Source: Streptomyces finlayi (lineage in GTDB: Bacteria; Actinomycetota; Actinomycetes; Streptomycetales; Streptomycetaceae). Taken from it: a stretch of DNA of 64,000 nt. A model generated the notes under the pieces. That model made no database searches, was not told the DNA's origin, and saw only the letters and a list, made by a program, of their open reading frames with translations. Position 1 is the stretch's first letter; every line of letters begins with the position of its first letter. The DNA lies in the NCBI RefSeq assembly GCF_014216315.1, contig NZ_CP045703.1, forward strand, positions 116,510-180,509, in the 5' to 3' direction. Below are positions 51,745 through 60,189 of this stretch, in pieces. The position numbers and the translations under genes are program-made.

Positions 51745-52186
51745 TGAATGCCTCTCCTCGTAGTGGTGGGAGTTCCTCGTCCTCGCAGTCTGCCGAAGCT
51801 GCGAATCGGGTGGGTCGTCTTCGGCGTCCTCCGGCCCATTCTTGGCATGTCGCCTCCGACTCGCGCCGCCGGCCCGCCGCCGCGGCGCCTCCGCAGCCCT
51901 GTGCCGGGTGCCCGCTGTCGGCCCTGCCCCGGCGATCTCGCCGCCGCTGTCCCGGGGCCGGCGTCATGCAGGCGCGTGAGGCGTGTACGGCGTGCTCCGA
52001 ACTGACCCTATGGATATCCCGTAACGCCCTGCGCAGGACCCTGTTCAGGTGAGGCCGGGCCCGAGGGCCACTCGTTGAACGGACATGCCCCCCTTCGTGC
52101 GCCCCTCTGCCGGCATGCCCCTGAACGAGGCGCCACCGCTGCCGGCCGTACCGCGGGTTCGACGACGGCGACGGCCGTCGGTGAGA
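51745..52186. other. Intergenic stretch
   Basis: About 440 bases with the AhpD-like promoter somewhere at the left. No gene recognised. A 13-base direct repeat (GTCGGTGAGAGCC) occurs at about 52173-52198. Confidence 0.35.
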
Positions 52187-52450
52187 GCCGTCGGTGAGAG
52201 CGAAGAGCCGCCCGTCGGAGACGGCCACGTCGGCGCCGATCGAGCCGTACCTGTCGCCTCTGACCTGGATCCGCTGCCCGGGGCGCCCCTGCGGCCCGAA
52301 GGCGAGGAACGCCTCGATGCCCCCGGTCGCCCTCGTCCACCGCAGCACGATCGGCTCGGGGGCCGTACACGTCACGCTCGCGAACACCATCCGACCGTGG
52401 GCGCGGGCGACTCCCAGAGGCGCGCGGCTCGCGCACGTGTACGTGTACGG
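52187..52450 (-). pseudogene. Orphan segment with coding bias (possible gene remnant)
   Basis: On the minus strand one frame has almost only G/C third positions and reads MVFASVTCTAPEPIVLRWTR and then IEAFLAFGPQGRPGQRIQ and SIGADVAVSDGRLFALTDG, a beta-rich sequence. It runs out of bias at a short tandem repeat near 52180, and upstream it has no good ribosome site. I do not recognise the family. Confidence 0.3.
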
Positions 52451-52458
52451 GCCCCTGC

Positions 52459-52983
52459 CTAGGCCGTCAGTGCCTCTTCGAAACGGGCGTACGCCTCCTC
52501 GTCGAAGAGCACGAACCGGACCTCGGCGACCGGAGGGAGCGCGGCCTCGCGGACCGTACGCACGGCGATCCGCGCCCCGTCGTCGAGCGGCCAGCCGTAG
52601 ATGCCCGTCGAGATCGCCGGAAAGGCAACCGTCCGGGCTCCCAGCTCCGAGGCCACCCGCAGGGATTCCCGGTAGCAGGAGGCCAGCAACGCGGAACGGT
52701 CCTCCGTGCGCGACCAGACCGGGCCCACCGTGTGGACGACGTGCTCCGCGTGCAGCCGGCCGGCCGTCGTCGCCACCGCCTGCCCGGTCGGCAGTCCCTT
52801 GCCGTAGTGCGAGGCCCGCAGGTCGCGGCAGGCGGCGAGGATCTCGGGTCCACCGCGCCGGTGGATCGCGCCGTCCACCCCACCACCGCCCAGGAGCGAG
52901 GAGTTGGCGGCGTTGACCAGGACGTCGGCGTGCTGTTCGGTGATGTCCCCGAGTACGAGGGTGATCGTCGCTCGTGTCGTCAT
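52459..52983 (-). CDS. Macro-domain O-acetyl-ADP-ribose deacetylase
   Basis: A 174-residue single macro domain that hydrolyses ADP-ribose derivatives. The ADP-ribose pocket is formed by DVLVNAANSSLLGGGGVDGA at residues 20-39, GKGLPTGQAVATTAG, and VAFPAISTGIYGWP near 119. It starts at ATG 52983. Ordinary length and complete motifs. A housekeeping gene. Confidence 0.95.
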   Translation of the reverse strand: MTTRATITLVLGDITEQHADVLVNAANSSLLGGGGVDGAIHRRGGPEILAACRDLRASHYGKGLPTGQAVATTAGRLHAEHVVHTVGPVWSRTEDRSALLASCYRESLRVASELGARTVAFPAISTGIYGWPLDDGARIAVRTVREAALPPVAEVRFVLFDEEAYARFEEALTA

Positions 52984-53011
52984 ACGGCCATCCTGCCGTC
53001 AGCCCCGGCGT

Positions 53012-53407
53012 TCATTTGCCGCCCACGTCCGGCCGGTGGGCCGCTGCGAGAGCGTCGCGGACAGCAACGCGGCCCGCCTGCCGGAACGCCCGCGGGTGGG
53101 AGTCGACCGAGTGGAAGCGCATGCGCCGCAGGACTACCGCTGCGGCCGGCGACAACCCGGTCCCCGACTGGGTGAGTTCGTCGCGTACACCCGCCTCGAA
53201 AGCGGCCTGGCACTCGGCCTGCCACTCCGGATCGTCGTCGCCGTCAACAGCCAGATCAGCGGCCGTCTCGAAGGTGACGCCCCTCTCCCACGGCTCGAAG
53301 TCCACAGTGACCTCGGCGAAGTCGGAGGGACAGCTGGCCTGCCGTGCGTAGACGGCTCGGACGCCCCGGATCGGGTGAGGCGGGAAGGTTGCAGTGTCGG
53401 ATTCCAC
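53012..53407 (-). CDS. Hypothetical protein related to EF-G domain IV
   Basis: A 131-residue protein from GTG 53407. The middle (EVTVDFEPWERGVTFETAAD, then FEAGVRDELTQSG) loosely resembles the EF-G domain IV fold found in small actinobacterial proteins. No catalytic motif seen. Function unknown. Confidence 0.65.
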   Translation of the reverse strand: MESDTATFPPHPIRGVRAVYARQASCPSDFAEVTVDFEPWERGVTFETAADLAVDGDDDPEWQAECQAAFEAGVRDELTQSGTGLSPAAAVVLRRMRFHSVDSHPRAFRQAGRVAVRDALAAAHRPDVGGK

Positions 53408-53562
53408 GGGGACACGATAGCCAGTGAAATCGGTACGGAAGGCCGTGCCGCCGCACGTGCCCGCTCTCGTGCTCGAGTAGCCTCCGGGCGCGGCGCGTGC
53501 CGTCGAGCGAGCAGCCGCGGCAGGAGATCGCGTTCGTTCGCCGGGTCGGTGATCCTTGGAGG

Positions 53563-54621
53563 ATGCGTGCCGCCCGCCTGATCCGTATGGCTCTCCTGAT
53601 CCAGTCGAACCCTGGCCTCACCGCGGCCGCTCTCGCCCGTGAGCTGGAGATCTCCGAGCGGACTGTGATCCGTGACGCCCAGGCATTGCAGGAGGCCGGC
53701 GTCCCCGTCCGGTCGGAGCGTGGCCGGGTGGGCGGGTACTTCCTCGCCGCGGGATACCGGACCCGGCTCACCACGCTCCATTCAAGCGAGGCTGAGACGC
53801 TCTTCCTGTCCGGTCTGCCCTCGGCTTTGCAGGATCTGGGGCTGTCGGACGCGGCAGCGACTGCCCGGCTGAAGCTGACCGCGACCCTGCTCCCGTCGGT
53901 ACGCCAGGCCGCCGAGTCCTCGGTGCGCCGCTTCCACCTCGACGCGCCGGCCTGGTTCCGCGAACCCGCCACCCCCGCATTGCTGCCGGAGCTGGCCCGC
54001 GCGGTATGGGCGGACCGGGCCGTCAAACTGTCGTACGCGCGGCCGGGCCGGGACGGTGCACCGCCCTCTGCCGTGGCCCGGGTGGTGGAGCCGTACGGGC
54101 TCGTGCTGAAGGCCGGCACCTGGTACGCCGTGGTCCGCATCCCCGGTGAGCGGGAGGAACATGACGGCGGCTGGCGCACCTACCGCGTCGACCGGATCAC
54201 CGCCCTCGGCCCCGCTTCCCGAGCGGAGGAGCCGTTCGTGCGCGACCCGGCCTTCGAACTGGCCGCGCACTGGGAGGCCCACTCGGCCGCCTTCGCCCGC
54301 ACCCTGCTGCGCACCACCGTCACGATCCGGCTGACCGGCTGGGGTCTACGGCGGCTGCCCGCTGTCGTGGACCGGGCTGCCGTCGCGGACGCGCTCGCCT
54401 CCGCGGGCGTCCCGGACCCCGCCGGCCTGGTCACCCTCGACCTGTCGGCGGAGTCCGAGGACGTCGTCTTCGACCAGTTGGCCCGGCTCGGCGCGGACGC
54501 CGAGGTGCTGGCCCCGGCTCCCCTGCGCGCACGCTTCCGTGAGCGCGCCGCAGCCCTGGCCGCTCTCTACCAGGCCGACCCTCAGGAGGCGGAACTCGAG
54601 GAAGCCGAGGATCAGCGGTAG
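53563..54621 (+). CDS. WYL-domain transcriptional regulator
   Basis: A 352-residue regulator. The N-terminal winged helix is LIQSNPGLTAAALARELEIS with ERTVIRDAQALQEAG, and the WYL region is VEPYGLVLKAGTWYAVVRIP near residue 180. A WCX-like C-terminal domain follows. The ATG at 53563 is the first codon consistent with the family start. WYL regulators respond to nucleotides or other ligands. Its 3-prime end overlaps the convergent SDR gene by 10 bases. Confidence 0.9.
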   Translation: MRAARLIRMALLIQSNPGLTAAALARELEISERTVIRDAQALQEAGVPVRSERGRVGGYFLAAGYRTRLTTLHSSEAETLFLSGLPSALQDLGLSDAAATARLKLTATLLPSVRQAAESSVRRFHLDAPAWFREPATPALLPELARAVWADRAVKLSYARPGRDGAPPSAVARVVEPYGLVLKAGTWYAVVRIPGEREEHDGGWRTYRVDRITALGPASRAEEPFVRDPAFELAAHWEAHSAAFARTLLRTTVTIRLTGWGLRRLPAVVDRAAVADALASAGVPDPAGLVTLDLSAESEDVVFDQLARLGADAEVLAPAPLRARFRERAAALAALYQADPQEAELEEAEDQR

Positions 54622-55601
54622 TCCTCGGGGGAGCCTTCCTTGCCACCGTAGGTGACGTCCTCGAAGTATGCCCAGGCGTCCGGCTGGCTGCCGTCCACGT
54701 CCGTCACTCCGTACACCCTGGCAAGTTCTCCGCTGGAGGTGGACTTGCCGTTCCACCGCTGCGCGCGGTCCGGGTCGGCGGCCAGCGCCGCGACCGTTCG
54801 GGCCAGGTAGCGCGGGGACTCCGCGATCGCGAAGGCCGGCTCCTGGGCGATCGCGTCACGCCAGTTCTCCTCACTCACACCGAAGTGGGAGAGCATCTGC
54901 TCCGAGCGCAGGAAGCCCGGCGAGACCGCGACCGCCGCGCCCCCGTACTCCGCGAGCTCCTGACCCAGCCCGAACGCGAGGCGGATCGGGGCGTTCTTCG
55001 CCAGGTCGTAGTAGATGTTCTCCCGGTAGCGGCGGTTGGAGTGTGCGGTGCCGTCGGTGACCTCCACATGCAGAGGTGCGTCGGAACGGATCAGCAGCGG
55101 AAGCAGCAGCGCCGCCGTGATCACGTGCGAGCGCGCGCCGAGCTCCAGGATCCGCAGGCCGTCGGCGAGCGGGGTCTCCCAGCTCTTCTTCCCGAACACC
55201 GAGCCGGCCAGCAGGTGCTCGCCGCCCCACAGGTCGTTGACGAGGATGTCGAGACGCCCGTACTCCCGGTCGATGCGCTCGACGAGGGCGCGTACCTGGG
55301 CTTCGTCGAGATGGTCGGTGGGAACCGCGATCCCGGTGCCACCCGCCGCGGTGACGAGTTCGGCGGTCTCCTCGATGGTCTCGGTGGTCCGGCCGACCTC
55401 GCTGGCCCGGCCCCGGGTGGTACGGCCGGTGACATACACGGTCGCACCGGCGCGGCCCAGCTCCACAGCCTGGGCCCGGCCCGCCCCGCGGGTAGCGCCC
55501 GCCACGAGCGCGATCCGCCCCGCGAGCGGACCCGTCGGGCCGGCCTGCGCGGTGTTCCGAGTTTTCTGGGTAGTGACGTCCTCGTTATTCATGTCATCCA
55601 T
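54612..55601 (-). CDS. Short-chain dehydrogenase/reductase
   Basis: A 329-residue classical SDR. The cofactor loop is ALVAGATRGAGRAQAVELGR near residue 32 with VTGRTTRGR after it, suggesting NADP. RLDILVNDLWGGE replaces the common NNAG motif. The catalytic tyrosine is probably in RYRENIYYDLAKNAPIRL (YxxxK: YYDLAK). Substrate unknown. The start may instead be the ATG nine bases later. It converges on the WYL regulator, and the pair is often found together in Streptomyces. Confidence 0.87.
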   Translation of the reverse strand: MDDMNNEDVTTQKTRNTAQAGPTGPLAGRIALVAGATRGAGRAQAVELGRAGATVYVTGRTTRGRASEVGRTTETIEETAELVTAAGGTGIAVPTDHLDEAQVRALVERIDREYGRLDILVNDLWGGEHLLAGSVFGKKSWETPLADGLRILELGARSHVITAALLLPLLIRSDAPLHVEVTDGTAHSNRRYRENIYYDLAKNAPIRLAFGLGQELAEYGGAAVAVSPGFLRSEQMLSHFGVSEENWRDAIAQEPAFAIAESPRYLARTVAALAADPDRAQRWNGKSTSSGELARVYGVTDVDGSQPDAWAYFEDVTYGGKEGSPEDYR

Positions 55602-55619
55602 CGTTCATGCCAAAACTGA

Positions 55620-56240
55620 CAGAACACGTCACCTTTACCAGGGTGTCGCGCATCACCCCGACGACAACGCGAACACCGTCAGCCGTGCGGTCGGGCAGCA
55701 CGTCGATCCGCTCATGGGTCTCGGCGTCGATCACCACGGTGGCATAGCGGTGCCGCAGGCGCGGAGCGAAATCGTCGACGCCGATCACACGGGGCACGGG
55801 CACCTGCTCGCGGAAGGTGTGACGGCAGCCGCGTGTGGGACAGACCAGACGCCGCACCCGTACGCGGACCACCACTCGTCGGCCGACGACCGGTACGTCG
55901 GCTGGCCGTTGAACCGGACGTGAGTGGTACTGGGGAGCAGTACCCGTGGGACCTTGCCGACGAGCAGTCACCGACCCTCTGTGCCGGGGGTGGATATCGA
56001 CCTGCGCCGGTGGGCGTTGATTTCCCGGTCGTTGAAGTTCCCGGTCGGATCGGTGGCGGGCCTGCACTGAACCTTGGCGCCCGCGGCACGCACACCGACC
56101 TCGAGCACATCACGACCGGCGGATCAGTCCTGGTCCGCATGGCGACGGTCCCGCCAACGGTGATCGTCGCCGTCCCCCGCGCATACCCGGGCGCTCTGCT
56201 CAGTGCAGGCGGCATGGTCGGACTCGCCGACTCTCTCACC
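55620..56240 (-). pseudogene. Degenerate ISL3-family transposase
   Basis: The minus strand carries scattered ISL3 pieces: ITVGGTVAMRTRTD, then RRVVVRVRVRRLVCPTRGCR and HTFREQVPVPRVIGVDDFAP joined across a deletion, then HRYATVVIDAETHERIDVLP. The catalytic core is lost. An old insertion before the sigma-factor operon. Confidence 0.75.
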
Positions 56241-56524
56241 GTCAGCGAGCAGCCCCACCAGCCGCCCGCCGCCCCACCGACGATGACGAAGGCGGAGGCG
56301 ATCAGGAACTGTCGGCCGGGTTATGGGCGCGGTCGGGGCTACGAAGACGGTGGTGGGGGCGATGAGTTCCCGGATGGCGCAGGCGACGCTGCTCGCGGCA
56401 GGGCCGGGAGCGGGCGGCCGGCGGGAAGGGTGAACGTCGCCAACGTGACCCAGGTCACGCCGTGGCCGTGCAGCAGTTCCATGGTCTTCCCCGTCAAGGA
56501 GGGGTGACAGGAAGGGAGGAGGGT
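56241..56524. other. Intergenic region upstream of the sigma-factor operon
   Basis: About 280 bases. The sigma-factor promoter should lie here. GTGAACGTCGCCAACGTGAC near 56430 is suggestive but not diagnostic. No gene seen. Confidence 0.35.
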
Positions 56525-57094
56525 GTGAATCTGGCAGCCAAGCGGGCAGTGGGCGCCGAGCGCGGCGGGGCCGAGTCGGTGGAGGAGGACTTCCATGGAT
56601 TCGTCACCGTCCGGTCGGCCGCGCTGTTCCGGGGAGCACTCGTCCTGACGGGCAGCCGAGACGCGGCGGAGGATCTGGTGCAGGAGACCCTGGAGCGGGC
56701 CTGCCGCAAGTGGCGCACCATCAGCGCCAAGGACGCCCCGGACGCGTACGTGCGGCGGATCATGGTCAATCTTGCCAACGACCGCTGGCGAAGATTCCGG
56801 CGTACGGCTCAGCACCCGGTCGACGGCGAAGCGGCCGCGCCGGGCGACGAGTACGGACGGATCGACAGCCGGGACCAGTTGGTCCGTGCTCTCCAGCAAC
56901 TGCCGATACGGATGCGGACGGTGGTGGTGCTGCGGTACTTCCACGATCTGTCCGACGCCGAGATAGCGGCCGACCTGAAGATCTTGCCGAGCACCGTACG
57001 TTCCCAACTCGCCCGCGGCATCGACCGGCTCAGAAGCCAGTTCCCCGCACCTTCCGCCCCTTCACCGCAGCAGCTCATGGAAGGAACGCGATGA
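56525..57094 (+). CDS. ECF sigma factor (SigE-like, SACE-type sigma-70)
   Basis: A 189-residue extracytoplasmic-function sigma factor. Region 2 is ALVLTGSRDAAEDLVQETLE with RACRKWRTI. Region 4 is VVLRYFHDLSDAEIAADLKI with LPSTVRSQLARGIDRLR. It starts at GTG 56525 after GGAGG. Its last codons overlap the membrane-protein gene (ATGA at 57091), so they are coupled, as sigma/anti-sigma pairs usually are. Confidence 0.92.
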   Translation: MNLAAKRAVGAERGGAESVEEDFHGFVTVRSAALFRGALVLTGSRDAAEDLVQETLERACRKWRTISAKDAPDAYVRRIMVNLANDRWRRFRRTAQHPVDGEAAAPGDEYGRIDSRDQLVRALQQLPIRMRTVVVLRYFHDLSDAEIAADLKILPSTVRSQLARGIDRLRSQFPAPSAPSPQQLMEGTR

Positions 57095-57594
57095 GTGCGT
57101 ACGAACCGCGGCCTTCCGGCTGCACACCTTTTGAAGAGGAACTGATCGACGCCATGAAAAACTTCGCGCACTCCACCAACGCACCGGCCTTCGACACGGC
57201 CGGCATGGTCCACCGCACCCGCCGCAGACGGACCGCACTTATCGCCGGCTGCGCCGCCGCCCTGATTGTGGTTGGGGGCGGCACGGCGCTGGCCGCCATG
57301 ACCGGTGCCTCAGAGACGTCGGCGAAGCCCGCCGCCGCCACCACCACCGTCGACCACAACAAGGCCACCTTCCTGTTGGGCGGCCTCACGAAGGAGCCCA
57401 TCGCGGTCGACCTCACGGGCATGGACTTGGCCACGGCTAAGGGGCAGTTCCTCAAGGCTCAACTCAAGCTCGGCACGATCGTCAAGGTGACCAGCCACGG
57501 CTGCAAGCCGACCTCGGTCGTCGAGGTCACTCCCCACAGCCCGAAGATCGTGAGCGAGGGCGACACGGTGAACGTGAAGCTCTGCGCGGGCTGA
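57091..57594 (+). CDS. Membrane-anchored protein with PASTA-like domain, possible anti-sigma
   Basis: A 167-residue single-pass protein. The N-terminal cytosolic part is about 45 residues (ELIDAMKNFAHSTNAPAFDT), the transmembrane helix LIAGCAAALIVVGGGTALAA follows, then a Thr/Ala linker and a C-terminal PASTA-like module (GMDLATAKGQFLKAQLKLG) with two cysteines. PASTA domains bind cell-wall muropeptides, so it may report envelope state to the coupled sigma factor. It lacks the zinc-type HxxxCxxC anti-sigma motif, so that role is inference. Confidence 0.75.
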   Translation: MSAYEPRPSGCTPFEEELIDAMKNFAHSTNAPAFDTAGMVHRTRRRRTALIAGCAAALIVVGGGTALAAMTGASETSAKPAAATTTVDHNKATFLLGGLTKEPIAVDLTGMDLATAKGQFLKAQLKLGTIVKVTSHGCKPTSVVEVTPHSPKIVSEGDTVNVKLCAG

Positions 57595-57602
57595 TCGGGC
57601 CG

Positions 57603-57866
57603 TTCACATCGGCCGGTGGCAGTGTCCGCTACACGTGGACGGCAACAGCCATCGGCGATGATGCGAACACCATCCAGAACCTCCTACGCTCCAAAGGCGC
57701 CCACGGGCACGACGTCATCGTGCACGGAAACGAGCGTGGAGGTTTCATGGGCGACGGCAAGGTGACGCATCCACAGCAGATCGCGGATCTGGTGCGGGAG
57801 AACCCGAATCAAACGAGCGTCCGACAGCTCACCCCCATGACGGACTACTGGATCTCCACGCCGTGA
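57603..57866 (+). pseudogene. C-terminal gene fragment (polymorphic-toxin-like)
   Basis: An 87-residue open frame without a start codon directly after the PASTA gene, with HDVIVHGNERGGFMGDGKVT and HPQQIADLVRENPNQTSVRQ. HG-plus-HPxQIAD wording resembles C-terminal segments of some polymorphic toxins. It is truncated upstream and overlaps the lipoprotein gene by 38 bases. Confidence 0.4.
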
Positions 57867-58830
57867 CCAGCCCGGCGAGGGCGTCGGCGGCCTCCTCTGT
57901 GTCGCGGCCGTCGTCCGCGCGGGCGTGCCGGGCCAGCTCGACGTGGACGAAGCCGGCGTGCTCGCGCTGCGCCGAGCGGCCCTGGACGTTGGTCGTGCCC
58001 TCCAGCGGGCAGCGTGCCGCCCAGGCCCGGCAGACCCGCAGCCCGTCGTCGTCCATGCGGTCGGCCATGGCGGCCACCTCGGCGGGCGCGGTCTCGACGG
58101 TGCCGGTGGAGACGACAGCGTCGTAGGGGCGGTCGGAGGACCTGGTGAATCCGTGCAGCTGGACGCCGGGCACGCCGCGCTTCTGCAGCTCCACGACGAC
58201 CGTATGGAAGGCGCTGTCCTCGCGGTGGGCGACATCGGCCGCGTCGTCCTCGCCGGCCCGGCGGTGCGCGCCGGCGAGGACGAGGGCGCCGCCGGGATTC
58301 TGCTCCAGGAGCCGGATACCGAGGGCCTCGGTTTCGCGGTCGGAGACGGGGTGCGGGACCTGGGCGTTCCAGCGGACGGTGGAGTCGGCGTTCAGGTACA
58401 GGCGGCCCCAGCGAGTGCTCTCGCCGGTGCCGGTGGCGGCGATCTCGTCGTAGCGGCGGCCGGAGTCGGTATCGGTGAGGCGGGTGAAGCCGAGGCCGAG
58501 CGGGGCGAGTTGCCGTTCCGCCTCCTGGGCGTCGCCCGACAGCAGGCTCCCGACGGCCTTCGCCAGCCGCGCGCGCTGCGACTTGCCAGGTGGCGTGTAG
58601 GGGGAGTCGGCACGGAATGTCGCTGTGTATCCGAGGATGCGGCTGCGCAGGTCAACCAGCTCCCGGGCGCGCGGAACGGAGTCCTCCTGGGTCGTGGCCG
58701 TATCGGCCTGGCAACCGACCAGAGCCAGGAGCAAACCTACTGGGATGAAAGCGCGCAGAAAACGTGACCGTCCCGTGATGGCAATCCCATGGTCGCCTGT
58801 GAGGTTCATGGAACTATGGCTCGGTGACAT
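57829..58830 (-). CDS. Predicted lipoprotein of unknown function
   Basis: A 333-residue secreted lipoprotein with hydrophobic FIPVGLLLALVGC (lipobox LVGC, Cys40) after a short basic N-terminus. The rest is a soluble alpha/beta domain rich in Arg and Ala with no catalytic motif I recognise. ATG 58809 is an alternative start that would give a more typical signal peptide. It is divergent from CapA, with the two starts overlapping by 7 bases. Confidence 0.75.
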   Translation of the reverse strand: MSPSHSSMNLTGDHGIAITGRSRFLRAFIPVGLLLALVGCQADTATTQEDSVPRARELVDLRSRILGYTATFRADSPYTPPGKSQRARLAKAVGSLLSGDAQEAERQLAPLGLGFTRLTDTDSGRRYDEIAATGTGESTRWGRLYLNADSTVRWNAQVPHPVSDRETEALGIRLLEQNPGGALVLAGAHRRAGEDDAADVAHREDSAFHTVVVELQKRGVPGVQLHGFTRSSDRPYDAVVSTGTVETAPAEVAAMADRMDDDGLRVCRAWAARCPLEGTTNVQGRSAQREHAGFVHVELARHARADDGRDTEEAADALAGLVTAWRSSSPSWG

Positions 58831-60026
58831 TCCGTAAGTCTCTCGGTATAGGTCGTTCGGTGGCGGTGCTGGCGATATCCGCCGGCCTGACCGTGTCGTG
58901 CAGCTCCGAGGCAGCGCAACCTCAGGCCAAAGCCGACGGTCGCAGTTTCACCGTCGCCGCGGCCGGCGATGTCCTCATCCACCCCGAGCTGGTCGAGCAG
59001 GCCGCCAAGGATGCCGAGGAGAGCGGGGAAGGAGAGGCCGGACTGGACTTCGGGCCGCTGCTCGCCGGGTTGAAGCCCGTGATCAGCAAGGCCGATCTCG
59101 CGATCTGCCACATGGAGACGCCCGTCGGGAGGCCCGAAGGACCGTTCGAGGGATACCCGGAGTTCCTGGTTCCGCCGCAGGTCCTGACCACCCTGAAGGA
59201 CGTGGGGTACGACACCTGCTCGACGGCCTCCAATCACACCTTCGACCACGGACTGAAAGCGGTGCGGCGCACGCTGGACGCGATGGACGAGGTGGGCCTC
59301 GGGCACACCGGGTCGGCGCGGACGCCGGAGGAAGCAGAGCAGATCAACATCCGTGACGTCAACGGCGTCAAGGTCGCCCACCTCTCCTACTCCTGGGAGT
59401 CCTTCCTCAGCCCCGCTCCCGAGAAGGAGAGTTGGGCCTTCAACCGATCCAGTACGGGCGACGTCAAGAAGGCCGAGAAGCGGGCCCGCGACAAGGGCGC
59501 CGGGGTGGTGATCCTCTCCCTGCACTGGGGCCTGGATCATTACAACGAGCCGAGCGTCCCGCAGTTGGACATGGCCCAGCGGATCACCGAGGAGACCGGG
59601 GTCGACCTGGTGATCGGGCACCACGCCCACGTGGTGCAGCCGATCCAGAAGGTCAACGGCACCTGGGTCGCCTACGGCCTCGGCAACCAGGTGGCCCGGC
59701 ACTCCTCGCCGACCGGCCTCACCGAGGAGGGGGCCATCGGCTGGTTCGAGTTCCGCGAGACCGCCGACGGCTGGGACGTCTCCGCCCGCTACCGCACGAC
59801 GCAGGTGGACATCCCGCCCGAGATCGAGGCCGGGGAGAAGGCGATCGAGGGCGCGGTCGAGGACCTCCGTGTGGTGGACGTCCAGCAGGCGCTGGAGAAC
59901 CCCGAAGGACTGTCCGACGACCGGATCGCCCGCTACCGGCTGGCCGAGAACCGCACGCGCGGCTTCCTCTACAACCGAGGAGCGCCGGGCGGTGACGGCC
60001 TGAAGCGGCTGTCGCTGGAGAAGTGA
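58824..60026 (+). CDS. CapA/PgsA-type metallophosphatase-like lipoprotein
   Basis: A 400-residue protein with a lipobox (LTVSC, Cys26). The CapA-family calcineurin fold follows: AAAGDVLIHPELVEQA, SKADLAICHMETPVG, TASNHTFDHGLKAVRR and LVIGHHAHVVQPIQKVNG supply the metal-binding Asp, His and Asn residues. CapA/PgsA is needed for poly-gamma-glutamate synthesis or export. It starts at GTG 58824 and is followed by the HAMP protein and PgsB in the same direction. Confidence 0.9.
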   Translation: MTFRKSLGIGRSVAVLAISAGLTVSCSSEAAQPQAKADGRSFTVAAAGDVLIHPELVEQAAKDAEESGEGEAGLDFGPLLAGLKPVISKADLAICHMETPVGRPEGPFEGYPEFLVPPQVLTTLKDVGYDTCSTASNHTFDHGLKAVRRTLDAMDEVGLGHTGSARTPEEAEQINIRDVNGVKVAHLSYSWESFLSPAPEKESWAFNRSSTGDVKKAEKRARDKGAGVVILSLHWGLDHYNEPSVPQLDMAQRITEETGVDLVIGHHAHVVQPIQKVNGTWVAYGLGNQVARHSSPTGLTEEGAIGWFEFRETADGWDVSARYRTTQVDIPPEIEAGEKAIEGAVEDLRVVDVQQALENPEGLSDDRIARYRLAENRTRGFLYNRGAPGGDGLKRLSLEK

Positions 60027-60189
60027 CCAGGCCCACAGGAGAAGTGACCAGCCCCACACGCCCCTGCGTGCCGACGGATACAACCCTGTCGGCGTTCATC
60101 AGTCTTTTGTGTGACGGCGTCTCACAGCCGCGCGACAGCAGTGCTTCCTCCGGGCGCTGAGCACCCGCAGCGACCAAGGAAGAAGACCA

